NCBI RefSeq assembly: GCF_000212815.1 | Contig: NZ_GL890985.1 | Span: 1 to 64,000, forward strand | Length of the DNA: 64,000 nt | Source of the DNA: Streptococcus sanguinis SK49 | GTDB lineage: Bacteria > Bacillota > Bacilli > Lactobacillales > Streptococcaceae | Direction of reading: 5' to 3' | Shown here: piece by piece, positions 27,831-36,958 of the stretch | How the letters are laid out: the number at the start of each line of letters is the position of its first letter | Numbering within the stretch: the first letter of the stretch is position 1 | The notes under the pieces: model-generated | Database searches by the model: none | The model's input: only the letters and a program-made list of their open reading frames with translations | Told to the model about the DNA's origin: nothing | Position numbers and translations under genes: made by a program

Positions 27831-30821
27831 TTAAACTTCCTCAGTTTTTAATGTTCTAGTCTTGATAAAGATATTAGCTGCAACCAACAGAGCTAATACA
27901 ATAACCATACTAAAGATAGCAAAGAAACCAGCGGTCTTACCGTCAAAGTAACCTGACAACATACCTTCCAAGAGTGACAGCACATTCAAGCTCTTGATAA
28001 AGGCAGGAAAACCTGTCAGACTGGCTGTCGTACCAATAGCATTGGATAGATATACAAAGCTGATAATCATGAAGAAAGCTAAGCCCATACCCAACACTCG
28101 CAAGTGTTTAAGAATCAAATATTGCCCTTGAATCAAGACAAAACTTGCAATCACAATCAGTAAAACCCAAGATGGCACATACTCTCTGCTAATATGAAGC
28201 TGAACACTTGAGACAATACCGATAACTAAGCCTACTGTCAAAGAAAGGAAAGCTAGAATGCCTACAGCTGTAATATCTGTATCTTGTAATTTATTCAGTT
28301 TAAAACGATCTTTAACCTTGCGCACAATATTTTGCGTTGCAAAAAGATAGGCCGTAAAGAGACTGACGATTTCCAATAAGAGAATCCAAGTAAATGGACG
28401 GTAAACATTGACAGTCGCTTTGACAGATGAAGAAGACTGAGCAACCGGATTAGATAGGAAATCCAACAACACTTCATTAGGAACACCGTTCTCATAGGCA
28501 TTGTTAAGAACCTTTACAAAAGATTCCACAAAGTTACCATTGTCTTCCAATTCTTTATTAAATTGTCCCATCAAGCTTTCAGCATTCGCAGACAATTTCT
28601 CTGTCGTTCCCTGCGCATTTTCCAACTCTCGATTAAAGTTACTAAAAATCTGATTAACACTGTCGACCGCTTGGACATTCGTTTGTGAAGAAGCCTTAAC
28701 ACCTGAGGTAGAAGATAGCAAGGAAGTGAACTCTGAATTTAGAGATGACATGTCTGCATCTGTTTTTTGTAATGCTTTTGACGAGGTCTCTCGAGAAGTT
28801 GAGATATCTTTCAATTTCTGCTGTACATCTTTATACAAGGCTAGCTGTTTAGAAATTTCTTCTGTTAGAGTCTCATTGCTTTTCTCAATTTGCTCAAGGT
28901 TATTTTGCAAGTCTGGACCTAAATCTTCCAATTTCTTCAAAGCTGTATCTAATCGACCTTTAATACTTCCAGAAGGCTCTTGATTGTCTTTATTGTCCTT
29001 ATCTTGAGTATCACTCTGAGTGATGCTTTCTTGATATTCACTCAAATTATTCTGAACAGCCTCAATTAAAAGGTTAGATAAAGCCTCAGACATATCTTCA
29101 TTTTTAAGCTCGATGAAGTCATTGTACGTATCCATCGCATTCTTAGCTTTTTCATAGGAAGCAGAAATTTCCTGTACTTTGGCACCGTATAAAGCTGCAG
29201 CAGTCTGAGCAGCACTTACATCTACCGAAGTAGTAGCAACTGTGACACCATTCAATGAAATTCCAACGGAGCTGTTAACTGTTTTAGCTGCCTCCTCATT
29301 TTCAACACTAAAATGAATAGTAAAAGAACCATTCTCGACTAGCGTAATTTCTTGACCATCAGTTACAGATTTACCATCATAGGTAATTGAAGTGACTGTC
29401 ATACCTGATGGAGCCTGAACAGAAACAGTAGCTTTCGTCCCCTCTTTCCCAGCCACTGGGCCACTAACCGCACTAGCTGCTTCATCAGCCTGAGATGCCA
29501 AGTAAACCAGTTCTGCTGCTGCATTACTTCTATTTTGAGTAAACTTGTCGGCAGCACTATTATCAAAATCATACGTAGATATAGAAAGACCAAATTTTAA
29601 ATCACTTGGATAGCTACTTGGAACTTTTTCTATAGCATTGATTGCTTGATTTCTTAAATAAGTCTCATAGTTAGTTAAAGTATCTGAACCACCTTTTCCA
29701 AGCACAGTTTCTAAGGTGATTTGCGACTTGTCATTAACTCCATAGTAGCTTGTTAATTTCTTCTTAACAAAATTTGAAATATTTCCTTCGTGCTCAGCTA
29801 ACTTTTCACGTTCAGCCTTCAAATTCTCAGATAAAGAAGCAATCTGTTTATTGACATCATCAGTAAGACTTGCATATGTTTTTAGTGTCTCAGGTTTAGT
29901 CTTATCAGAAGCACGCAACTGCTCACTCAAAGTTTTTTGCGTATCCTCCAAACTTGAATATAACTTCTGAGTCTCTTCATCCAAAAGTTGACGATCCATA
30001 GCAATCAATTGAGTCATGAACTCTTCGTAGCTTGTTTGATCACTAATCCGCTGCTTCAGAAGGCTATCAAAATTCTTTCCATAGGCTGCTTGAGAATTAT
30101 CCAAATCATCAAAAGCCTTAGTATAGGTTTCTAAAGTGTTTTTCAGAGAGTTGTTAGCCTCAACAGAGGAAGAGGACATACTAACTAAGGTTGGAAAGAT
30201 ATTTTTAGAACCAATAGCAGATTCCAACAAATTGGTTCGATAATTCCCAATATTGGTTATTTGCACCTCTGAACTAGCTTGGACATTTTGCTGAGCTGTA
30301 TATAGATTACTCAAAATGCTAACCATATACATATCAACAAGTTGACTATTTAAGTCAGCGATTATATCCTTAGCTAGATTATTAGCTTCTTTTTCAACCT
30401 GCATATTTCCAGCAGCATTTACCTTGTAAGAAACAGTTGTTTTATCGGCTTTGATAGCATTAACATCCAAAATTTTCTCTGAAAAATCACTTGGAATTGT
30501 CACGACAAGCTGATACTTACCATTTTCTAGTCCGGCATCCGCAGCACCACGAGTTACAATATACCAATTTTGTGAGTCATCACGCTCCAGATTTTTTACG
30601 TAGCTGGACCCCAAATTAAATTCCTTCTTATCAACCTTTACAGCCCGATCTTCATTAACGACCGCGACATTCAGTTTAGTTTTTTGATCTGTTTTAATCT
30701 TGCCATCTCTAGCGCTGCTTGTATTTTTTTGTACAGCGACATTCAGAGTAACCACGGACGCTAGCAGAGCAACGACTAAAACAACATTTCCTACATATTT
30801 AAGTAATTTTTTATTTCCCAT
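27831..30821 (-). CDS. esaA: Type VII secretion protein EsaA (YueB-like)
   Basis: A 996-aa protein with one N-terminal membrane helix (KYVGNVVLVVALLASVVTLNVAV), a very long extracytoplasmic region rich in coiled coils (Gln/Lys/Glu/Leu-rich between residues about 150 and 780), and about five C-terminal helices. This is the EsaA/YueB architecture, in which the stalk extends through the cell wall; YueB of B. subtilis is the SPP1 phage receptor. The ribosome-binding site is weak (AAGAAAAAGAA), and the gene lies about 220 bp after esxA, beyond a strong terminator and a dyad, suggesting expression separate from esxA. Confidence 0.95.
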   Translation of the reverse strand: MGNKKLLKYVGNVVLVVALLASVVTLNVAVQKNTSSARDGKIKTDQKTKLNVAVVNEDRAVKVDKKEFNLGSSYVKNLERDDSQNWYIVTRGAADAGLENGKYQLVVTIPSDFSEKILDVNAIKADKTTVSYKVNAAGNMQVEKEANNLAKDIIADLNSQLVDMYMVSILSNLYTAQQNVQASSEVQITNIGNYRTNLLESAIGSKNIFPTLVSMSSSSVEANNSLKNTLETYTKAFDDLDNSQAAYGKNFDSLLKQRISDQTSYEEFMTQLIAMDRQLLDEETQKLYSSLEDTQKTLSEQLRASDKTKPETLKTYASLTDDVNKQIASLSENLKAEREKLAEHEGNISNFVKKKLTSYYGVNDKSQITLETVLGKGGSDTLTNYETYLRNQAINAIEKVPSSYPSDLKFGLSISTYDFDNSAADKFTQNRSNAAAELVYLASQADEAASAVSGPVAGKEGTKATVSVQAPSGMTVTSITYDGKSVTDGQEITLVENGSFTIHFSVENEEAAKTVNSSVGISLNGVTVATTSVDVSAAQTAAALYGAKVQEISASYEKAKNAMDTYNDFIELKNEDMSEALSNLLIEAVQNNLSEYQESITQSDTQDKDNKDNQEPSGSIKGRLDTALKKLEDLGPDLQNNLEQIEKSNETLTEEISKQLALYKDVQQKLKDISTSRETSSKALQKTDADMSSLNSEFTSLLSSTSGVKASSQTNVQAVDSVNQIFSNFNRELENAQGTTEKLSANAESLMGQFNKELEDNGNFVESFVKVLNNAYENGVPNEVLLDFLSNPVAQSSSSVKATVNVYRPFTWILLLEIVSLFTAYLFATQNIVRKVKDRFKLNKLQDTDITAVGILAFLSLTVGLVIGIVSSVQLHISREYVPSWVLLIVIASFVLIQGQYLILKHLRVLGMGLAFFMIISFVYLSNAIGTTASLTGFPAFIKSLNVLSLLEGMLSGYFDGKTAGFFAIFSMVIVLALLVAANIFIKTRTLKTEEV

Positions 30822-30892
30822 AGATACTAAGTTCTTTTTCTTTTTTCTTCAATGTTATATAAAGGAGCACATAGTAAAGACACAGATAGCCC

Positions 30893-30931
30893 TAACAGTC
30901 TAATTCATATATTGATTCAGATTGTTAGAGC
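30893..30931. repeat. Long imperfect palindrome upstream of esaA
   Basis: CTAACAGTCTAATTC and its near-complement GATTCAGATTGTTAG face each other across ATATATT, giving a dyad of about 37 bp with a few mismatches. It lies about 75 bp upstream of the esaA ATG. It has no T-tract, so an operator or mRNA hairpin is more likely than a terminator. Confidence 0.5.
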
Positions 30932-30999
30932 TTGCCTTAACATGATAGGGATCTTCTTCCAATCAATGAAAGAAGCCGCTTTTTTATTCTTTACAAAAA

Positions 31000-31021
31000 T
31001 AGGAAGGCTCTCGCCTTCCTA
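31000..31021 (-). terminator. Strong terminator between esxA and esaA
   Basis: Perfect stem TAGGAAGGC / GCCTTCCTA with a GAGA loop, followed on the minus strand by TTTTTG. It lies 18 bp after the esxA stop. Confidence 0.85.
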
Positions 31022-31038
31022 AAGCCGTTATAACAAAA

Positions 31039-31326
31039 TTAGTGAATTTGTGCAGCGATATCTTGGTCAGTTTGCTCAACGATGTCAGCAACTTTAACCA
31101 ACTGAGCGTTAATATCTTGAAGCAATTGTGCAAATTCTTTGATTTTTGGAGATAATTCATTGAATTGTGCTTCAAAACTATCAAATGCAGAACCATCCCA
31201 GTTATCAGCAATAACTGCTTGTTCATTAGTCAAGTTATTAAGAACTTGAGTAACTTCCTCTGAACCTTGAGTGTACTTTTGTGCAGATGTGCGAAGTTCT
31301 TCTGGAGTTAATTTAATTTGTGCCAT
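31039..31326 (-). CDS. esxA: WXG100 family T7SS substrate EsxA
   Basis: A 95-aa helical hairpin protein with the signature turn NWDGSAFDSF (W-D-G near residue 42-44) and a C-terminal helix with the YxxxD/E-like export-signal position filled by VEQTDQD. EsxA is the conserved secreted substrate and regulator of T7SSb. I chose the ATG at 31326, after AAAGGAGAAAACT; the frame extends 11 codons further without support. It has its own near-consensus promoter and its own terminator, so it is probably transcribed strongly as a single gene ahead of the rest of the locus. Confidence 0.95.
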   Translation of the reverse strand: MAQIKLTPEELRTSAQKYTQGSEEVTQVLNNLTNEQAVIADNWDGSAFDSFEAQFNELSPKIKEFAQLLQDINAQLVKVADIVEQTDQDIAAQIH

Positions 31327-31361
31327 AGTTTTCTCCTTTAGCAAATTTATATAACGCATTT

Positions 31362-31390
31362 ATTATAACAATAATTAGTCCATGTTTCAA
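31362..31390 (-). promoter_or_regulatory. Strong esxA promoter
   Basis: TTGAAA (31385-31390), 17-nt spacer, TATAAT (31362-31367) with TGT directly before the -10, i.e. a full promoter plus extended -10. It predicts a leader of about 30 nt. Confidence 0.85.
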
Positions 31391-31489
31391 GAGTTTTTTT
31401 ATATTTTTTCTAAAAAATATTGTCACATTGTCAACCATCGATCGTGAACTTCTTTATAAATCAGCGTTTAATGCATGATTTATTGAGGC

Positions 31490-32770
31490 TTAAAACCCTA
31501 ATTTTTCAAAAATAAGCTGATAGTTTTCTTGGATTTGGTCTAGGCTAACAGTAATCTCCTCACGATTATGATTATTCTTAACAGTCACCTGGCCACTTTC
31601 CACTTCGCTTTCACCCAAGGTGATAAGAGTTTTGGCTTTAAAGGTATCAGCCGACTTAAACTGAGCCTTGAGCTTGCGGTCCAGATAATCCCTTTCTGCC
31701 GCAAATCCTTGTGCGCGGAGAGCCTGCACTAACTCCAAAGCTCTGCCATTGGCACCAGGTCCTAAAACAGCTACATAAACATCCAGAGCGGTTTCAATCG
31801 GCAACTCTACTCCTTGCTTGTCAAGTACGAGAAGTAGGCGTTCTAAGCCCATACCAAAGCCAACACCTGGCGTCTCTGGACCACCAAAGTAAGCAACTAG
31901 CCCATCATAACGGCCACCGGCACAAATAGTCAGCTGACTGCCAGCCACCTCTGTCGTAAACTCGAAAATGGTGTGATTATAGTAGTCTAGCCCACGAACC
32001 ATATTGGTATTGATGACATAAGGAATCTGTAAGGTCTCTAGCATAGAACGAACAGCCGCAAAATAGTTACTGCTCTCCTCATCCAGATAGTCCAGAATAG
32101 ACGGAGCACCTTCTACAGCCGCCTTGTCCTCGGGCTCTTTAGAATCCAGCACGCGCAGCGGATTCTCCTCCAAGCGACGTTGGCTATCTGCTGATAGGCT
32201 AGCCTTCAATGGGGTCAGATAATCAATCAAGGCCTGACGGTAAGCAGCTCTGCTCTCAGGATTCCCTAGCGAGTTAAGCTCCAAGCTGACATTGGTAATG
32301 CCAATATCCTTGAAAAATTGAGCCGCCATGGCAATCATTTCTACATCTGTAGCAGGATTATTAGAGCCAAAACACTCTGCTCCAATCTGGTGAAACTCGC
32401 GCAGACGGCCAGCCTGAGGCCGCTCATAGCGGAACATAGAGCCCATATAATAGACTTTGACAGGCTTTTGCACTTCAGGAGCAAAAAGTTTATTCTCTAC
32501 ATAAGAACGCACCACGGGCGCTGTCCCTTCTGGACGCAGCGTAATATGGCGGTCGCCCTTGTCATAGAAGTCATACATTTCCTTGGTCACAATGTCTGTC
32601 GTATCCCCGACCGAGCGGCTGATGACTTCATAGTGCTCAAAAATTGGCGTGCGGATTTCACCGTAATTGTATTTTCTAAATGTCTTGCGGGCAAAGCCTT
32701 CTACATACTGCCACTTGGCTGATTCCTGAGGAAGAATGTCCTGAGTTCCTTTAGGTTTTTGTAATTTCAT
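31490..32770 (-). CDS. hisS: Histidyl-tRNA synthetase
   Basis: A 426-aa class II synthetase of normal length. It starts [13 protein letters not shown], with motif 2 [20 protein letters not shown], the histidine-binding loops [12 protein letters not shown] and [12 protein letters not shown], motif 3 [10 protein letters not shown] and a C-terminal anticodon-binding domain. It charges tRNA-His. No T-box-like leader is visible in the 180 bp upstream. It sits immediately upstream of esxA with no obvious terminator between them, so some read-through into esxA is possible. Confidence 0.97.
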   Translation of the reverse strand: MKLQKPKGTQDILPQESAKWQYVEGFARKTFRKYNYGEIRTPIFEHYEVISRSVGDTTDIVTKEMYDFYDKGDRHITLRPEGTAPVVRSYVENKLFAPEVQKPVKVYYMGSMFRYERPQAGRLREFHQIGAECFGSNNPATDVEMIAMAAQFFKDIGITNVSLELNSLGNPESRAAYRQALIDYLTPLKASLSADSQRRLEENPLRVLDSKEPEDKAAVEGAPSILDYLDEESSNYFAAVRSMLETLQIPYVINTNMVRGLDYYNHTIFEFTTEVAGSQLTICAGGRYDGLVAYFGGPETPGVGFGMGLERLLLVLDKQGVELPIETALDVYVAVLGPGANGRALELVQALRAQGFAAERDYLDRKLKAQFKSADTFKAKTLITLGESEVESGQVTVKNNHNREEITVSLDQIQENYQLIFEKLGF

Positions 32771-32950
32771 CTTCTGACCTCCGCCTTCTTTAGTACTTAT
32801 ATTCTATCATAAGTCCGCCATTTTGAGGAGGCCGAAAGGGATTTTTCGTTTGGAAGAACTAAATCCGTTTTCATGTTCCAAAATGGCTTGAAAAAAAGTC
32901 TGAATTGTGAGAAAATAAAAACAATTCAACTCAGATAGAAGGGGATAGCC

Positions 32951-33292
32951 ATGAGAGACGATATCAAAATCAATGATCGAGCAGCTGCCATTCAGGATAA
33001 ATTGGTGGAGAAGCTCGAGCGTATTTACGATCCGGATGTAGAGCTGGATGTCTATAACTTAGGGTTGATTTATGAAATTAACTTAGACGAAAATGGCCAC
33101 TGCAAGGTTGTCATGACCTTTACCGATACAGCCTGTGATTGTGCTGAGAGTCTGCCCATCGCCATCATGGACTCTCTTAAGAAAATCGATGAGATTGAAA
33201 GTGCCTCTGTCGAGGTTACTTGGTCTCCTGCTTGGAAAATCACCCGTATCAGCCGTTTCGGCCGCATTGCTCTGGGAATCAGTCCTAGATAA
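32951..33292 (+). CDS. MIP18/DUF59 family iron-sulfur assembly-type protein
   Basis: A 113-aa cytoplasmic protein with the DUF59/MIP18 signature IYDPDVELDVYNLGLIYEI, the conserved T-x-x-x-C core TFTDTACDCAESLP, and VTWSPAWKITRIS. Proteins of this family (SufT, PaaD, MIP18) help place Fe-S clusters. It lies beside ilvD, whose product needs an Fe-S cluster, but the genes are convergent. A GAAGGGGAT ribosome-binding region precedes the ATG. Confidence 0.9.
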   Translation: MRDDIKINDRAAAIQDKLVEKLERIYDPDVELDVYNLGLIYEINLDENGHCKVVMTFTDTACDCAESLPIAIMDSLKKIDEIESASVEVTWSPAWKITRISRFGRIALGISPR

Positions 33293-33329
33293 GAAGGTAC
33301 TTAGTTTATCTACATTTAAAATAAAAACA

Positions 33330-33362
33330 CCAAACCCGCTAGAAAAACTAGCGGGTTCTTTT
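33330..33362. terminator. Bidirectional terminator between the DUF59 gene and ilvD
   Basis: Perfect 10-bp stem AACCCGCTAG / CTAGCGGGTT (33333-33342 with 33348-33357), with a T-rich tail on the plus strand and a TTTTTATTTT tail on the minus strand. Confidence 0.8.
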
Positions 33363-33374
33363 ATCATATATAAG

Positions 33375-35078
33375 CTATTTTTTACCAGTTTCTTCCGGTT
33401 TCCAGAAGTCTGTAACTGCACCTTTAGCGGCAGAGGATACCATGTGAGCATATTTACCAAGTACCCCGCGACTATAAAGCGGTGGGATGGTCGTTTCTGC
33501 CTTGCGTTTCGCCAACTCTTCGTCAGAGACTGCCATGGAAATTTCCTTGGTATCTTGGTCAACCGTGACCATATCGCCTGTACGAAGATAGGCAATCGGG
33601 CCACCATCCTGAGCTTCCGGAGCAATGTGTCCAACAACCAAGCCATAAGTACCGCCTGAGAAGCGGCCGTCAGTTAGAAGGGCCACCTTGTCCCCTTGAC
33701 CTTTCCCTACGATGATAGAAGAAAGTGACAGCATTTCTGGCATACCAGGGCCACCCTTTGGTCCAACGTAGCGAACTACAACCACATCGCCATCGACCAC
33801 TTCATCGGCCAGTACCGCATCAATAGCGGCTTCTTCCGAGTCAAAGACCTTAGCTGGTCCAACGTGACGGCGGACTTTAACACCAGAAACCTTAGCAACA
33901 GCGCCGTCTGGAGCTAGATTACCATGCAAGATGATAAGCGGACCGTCTGCACGTTTTGGATTTTCAAGCGGCATAATGACCTTTTGACCTGGTGTCAGAT
34001 CAGCAAATTCTGCTAGATTCTCTGCCACCGTCTTACCTGTACAAGTGATGCGATCACCATGCAGGAAGCCGTTCGCCAAGAGATATTTCATCACAGCCGG
34101 TACTCCACCAACCTCGTAAAGATCTTGGAAGACATACTGACCTGACGGTTTCAAATCAGCCAAATGAGGCACTTTCTCTTGAATGACATTAAAGTCATCT
34201 AGCGTCAGCTCAACATTGGCCGCGTGAGCCATGGCCAGTAAGTGCAGGGTAGCATTAGTAGAACCACCCAGAGCCATAGTCACTGTGATTGCATCTTCAA
34301 AGGCTTCACGTGTCAAAATATCAGACGGCTTCAGCCCCATTTTCAGCATTTTCACAACAGCACGACCAGCTGCTTCGATATCCTCTTGCTTGTCCTTGGA
34401 CTCAGCAGGGTGAGAAGAGGAGCCTGGCAGGCTCATACCCAGAACTTCAATAGCCGTCGCCATAGTATTGGCCGTGTACATACCGCCACAGCCACCAGGT
34501 CCAGGACATGCATTACACTCGATGCGGCGCACTTCCTCAGCTGTCAAGTCGCCATGATTCCATTTTCCGATTCCTTCAAAGACAGAAACCAAGTCAATGT
34601 CCTTGCCGTCCAGATTCCCCGGCGCAATCGTTCCGCCGTAGGCAAAGATAGCAGGAATATCCATGTTAGCAATGGCAATCATGGAGCCTGGCATATTTTT
34701 ATCACAGCCCCCGATGGCTACAAAGGCATCCACATTATGCCCGCCCATGGCAGCCTCGATGGAGTCTGCGATGATATCGCGTGAGGTTAGAGAGAAGCGC
34801 ATGCCCGGCGTTCCCATGGCAATCCCGTCCGCAACCGTAATAGTCCCATACTGGACAGGCCAAGCTCCCTCTGCTTTGATGCCTTCCTTGGCCAGCTTGC
34901 CCAAGTCATGCAAATGGATGTTACAGGGTGTATTTTCCGCCCAAGTGGAAATCACCCCAACAATAGGCGTTTCAAAATCTTTATCAGTCATCCCCGTCGC
35001 GCGAAGCATGGCACGGTTAGGAGATTTAACCATACTGTCATAAATCTTACTTCTGTGACGAATATCCTTATCTGTCAT
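33375..35078 (-). CDS. ilvD: Dihydroxy-acid dehydratase
   Basis: A 567-aa enzyme of branched-chain amino-acid biosynthesis that dehydrates dihydroxy-acids to 2-keto acids for isoleucine and valine. Fe-S cluster cysteines are visible in [10 protein letters not shown] and [14 protein letters not shown], with the C-terminal motifs [16 protein letters not shown] and the loop near [12 protein letters not shown] prefer the ATG at 35078, after AAAGGGAAAGC; another ATG lies five codons upstream. A CodY-like box at 35157-35171 suggests repression when branched-chain amino acids are abundant. Confidence 0.97.
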   Translation of the reverse strand: MTDKDIRHRSKIYDSMVKSPNRAMLRATGMTDKDFETPIVGVISTWAENTPCNIHLHDLGKLAKEGIKAEGAWPVQYGTITVADGIAMGTPGMRFSLTSRDIIADSIEAAMGGHNVDAFVAIGGCDKNMPGSMIAIANMDIPAIFAYGGTIAPGNLDGKDIDLVSVFEGIGKWNHGDLTAEEVRRIECNACPGPGGCGGMYTANTMATAIEVLGMSLPGSSSHPAESKDKQEDIEAAGRAVVKMLKMGLKPSDILTREAFEDAITVTMALGGSTNATLHLLAMAHAANVELTLDDFNVIQEKVPHLADLKPSGQYVFQDLYEVGGVPAVMKYLLANGFLHGDRITCTGKTVAENLAEFADLTPGQKVIMPLENPKRADGPLIILHGNLAPDGAVAKVSGVKVRRHVGPAKVFDSEEAAIDAVLADEVVDGDVVVVRYVGPKGGPGMPEMLSLSSIIVGKGQGDKVALLTDGRFSGGTYGLVVGHIAPEAQDGGPIAYLRTGDMVTVDQDTKEISMAVSDEELAKRKAETTIPPLYSRGVLGKYAHMVSSAAKGAVTDFWKPEETGKK

Positions 35079-35112
35079 AGCTTTCCCTTTCATTGCAGTA
35101 ATCTTTGTGCTT

Positions 35113-35191
35113 TATTATACCACACTTAGGCTGTATTTTACAGAGGAAAATTTTAAAATTTTCAGAATTTTTCAAAAAATGAATTTTCCTC
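35113..35191 (-). promoter_or_regulatory. ilvD promoter region with CodY-like box and dyad
   Basis: TGGTATAAT (TATAAT at 35114-35119) is an extended -10. Just upstream AATTTTCAGAATTTT (35157-35171) matches the CodY consensus AATTTTCWGAAAATT at 13 of 15 positions. It lies inside a wider inverted repeat GAGGAAAATT / AATTTTCCTC (35143-35152 with 35182-35191). Confidence 0.65.
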
Positions 35192-35266
35192 AAAAATCCT
35201 AAGCAATTAAAGCCTATTAGCTTAATTCCTTAAATAAACAAGTTCTCCTTAAAATATAGTAAAAAT

Positions 35267-36133
35267 CTAAAAAGTGCGAACTAATTTACCTCCACGAATA
35301 TCCAACACAATCACCTCAGAAATACCGCCTCTAGCGCTACCAGAACGCTCTCTCAAATCATAGCCTACTAGGTAATAACCATCCCAAAATTGACTGTAGT
35401 CTAACTTTTTAAGCTTTTGAAAAAAGACTCCGGGGTACTTATCTCTAGCTTTCTCATCATCATACAAATCATCAACTAATAGCTCATAGTTCACTCGAAG
35501 CTGCAGAGTATGTTTTTGCAGATAAGACTCAACATCAACATTATAATAACCATTGAGAGGCAAGCCTTTCTGCCTGTTCTTTTGGAAATCCTGAACTAGC
35601 TCTGCTTGCCCAGCATCTAGCATTTCTGAGGTTATTTGTCCGTCATCCTGATGAAGCACTTCCATTGTTTCACCTGAAATTTCTTTTAAAGTCAGATCCT
35701 CATCTTCTAGCTTTTTGAAGACCGACTTCATTTTCTTAAACTGATTCTGAACATAAGGCTGCTGCCACATGGCTTCCAACTGAATGCTATCATCTAAGCC
35801 TGTCTCAGTTTCCTCAGGTACGGGACTTAATCTTGAAGCTTCGTATTGCTTGGTTGTCGGATCATAATCCACGCTATCTGAGAAGGTCAAAAGTCTTCCA
35901 TCAATCTTTTCTTTATAGCTAAAGTCCATGGTCTCCCCATAACCTGCCGGTCTATCGTAGTTTTTGACTGTCACTTTCCCCTTGTATCCCATTCTTTGGA
36001 AATCCATAGTCAAATGCTTTTCCACATCTTTCATAGTTTGATAATCACGAAAACTTTTCACTCCCCAAAAGATTAAAACAATACACATGATTCCCAGCCA
36101 GAATAGACCAAGTAATTTTAATGCTGCTTTCAT
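35267..36133 (-). CDS. Membrane-anchored hypothetical protein
   Basis: A 288-aa protein with one N-terminal membrane helix (LLGLFWLGIMCIVLIFWGV) and a long hydrophilic domain rich in Lys, Asp and Tyr. No enzyme motif is seen. A TATAAT box (TGCTATAAT near 36158) and GGAGG precede the ATG, supporting a real gene. The family is unknown to me; it may be a cell-surface or lipid-facing protein. Confidence 0.65.
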   Translation of the reverse strand: MKAALKLLGLFWLGIMCIVLIFWGVKSFRDYQTMKDVEKHLTMDFQRMGYKGKVTVKNYDRPAGYGETMDFSYKEKIDGRLLTFSDSVDYDPTTKQYEASRLSPVPEETETGLDDSIQLEAMWQQPYVQNQFKKMKSVFKKLEDEDLTLKEISGETMEVLHQDDGQITSEMLDAGQAELVQDFQKNRQKGLPLNGYYNVDVESYLQKHTLQLRVNYELLVDDLYDDEKARDKYPGVFFQKLKKLDYSQFWDGYYLVGYDLRERSGSARGGISEVIVLDIRGGKLVRTF

Positions 36134-36318
36134 AGTCCGCCTCCTTTGTTCTTATTATAGCATACGGAAAAACGGGTTTCTTTTAAAAACCTAAGCAGAA
36201 AAGATTTAAAAAAATCTGTCAAGTAACTTTACTTTACAAAAAAGTTTTGTTATACTGTTAAAGTTGATGAAAATCATCAAATTGAATCGAATTCATAAAC
36301 TAAAAGGAGAAACAAACA

Positions 36319-36501
36319 ATGGCAGTACCTGCACGTCGCACTTCTAAAGCGAAGAAAAACAAACGCCGCACTCACTACAAAGTGACAGCTCCAACTGTAA
36401 CTTTTGACGAAACTACTGGTGATTACTCACGCTCTCACCGTGTATCCCTTAAAGGATACTACAAGGGCCGTAAGATTGCCAAAGCTGCTGCAGCAGAATA
36501 A
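36319..36501 (+). CDS. rpmF: 50S ribosomal protein L32
   Basis: A 60-aa basic protein, [20 protein letters not shown] at the start, of typical L32 sequence. It lacks the zinc-binding CxxC pairs, so it is the zinc-independent form. AAAGGAG precedes the ATG, and a TGTTATACT extended -10 and a small dyad GATGA-AAA-TCATC lie upstream. It is cotranscribed with rpmG, 15 bp downstream. Confidence 0.97.
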   Translation: MAVPARRTSKAKKNKRRTHYKVTAPTVTFDETTGDYSRSHRVSLKGYYKGRKIAKAAAAE

Positions 36502-36516
36502 TAGAAGGGAGCTACC

Positions 36517-36666
36517 ATGCGCGTAAATATCACACTTGAACACAAAGAATCTGGTGAACGCTTGTACCTCACTTCTAAAAACAAGCGCAACACACCAGAC
36601 CGTCTTCAATTGAAGAAATACTCACCAAAACTTCGCAAGCACGTTGTGTTTACAGAAGTTAAGTAA
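36517..36666 (+). CDS. rpmG: 50S ribosomal protein L33
   Basis: A 49-aa protein ([20 protein letters not shown]...HVVFTEVK). It has no cysteines, so it is the zinc-free paralogue. GAAGGGAGC serves as ribosome-binding site. Its last codons and stop form the attachment site of the mobile element to the right: insertion leaves the protein intact but separates the gene from its original terminator, now at 44909-44952. Confidence 0.97.
36650..36666 (+). repeat. attL of the rpmG-integrated element
   Basis: TTACAGAAGTTAAGTAA covers the last codons and stop of rpmG. It recurs as TTACAGAAGTGAAGTAA at 44886-44902 (16 of 17 identical), just beyond the integrase gene. Confidence 0.85.
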
Positions 36667-36760
36667 GGGTTTCAGTACACGTCAATAGACGTCAAAATAT
36701 TGATTTTAAGCGATTTTTGATTTTTTGAAACTCATTATATCGCACTACAAATCAATAAAA

Positions 36761-36780
36761 ACTCTACCTTTTACTCTACC
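36761..36780 (+). repeat. Left arm-type integrase repeats
   Basis: ACTCTACC occurs twice at 36761-36768 and 36773-36780 (12-bp period). The same pair with the same period is at 44793-44812 in the right end. The duplicates are in direct orientation, as expected of integrase N-domain binding sites. Confidence 0.7.
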
Positions 36781-36816
36781 TTTTTTAGATAAATATATCA
36801 TCTGGATATTGAAGTT

Positions 36817-36852
36817 AAGCCCTGCTATCATTTCGATGGCAGGGCTTTTTAA
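36817..36852 (+). terminator. Terminator in the element's left end
   Basis: Stem AAGCCCTGC / GCAGGGCTT (36817-36825 with 36839-36847), with inner pairing, then TTTTTAAT. It should stop read-through from rpmF-rpmG before the cadD promoter. Confidence 0.8.
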
Positions 36853-36897
36853 TATTTGGTACACTAACTTCTTATCTATATTTTGGTGGATTTTAAG

Positions 36898-36948
36898 TTG
36901 ACATCTACAAAGTTTAATGTTAGAATACATTCAAAAATATATTTGAAT
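36898..36948 (+). promoter_or_regulatory. cadDX promoter and CadX-type operator
   Basis: TTGACA (36898-36903), 17-nt spacer, TAGAAT (36921-36926). A perfect dyad ATTCAAA-AATATA-TTTGAAT (36929-36948) overlaps the expected start site. It has the form of an ArsR/SmtB (CadC) operator. Confidence 0.8.
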
Positions 36949-36958
36949 GAGGTATTTT

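Noticed and set aside
32771-32950. T-box leader for hisS, aspS or ilvD
   Set aside because: No T-box core (specifier stem or conserved antiterminator bases) was visible upstream of any of the three genes.
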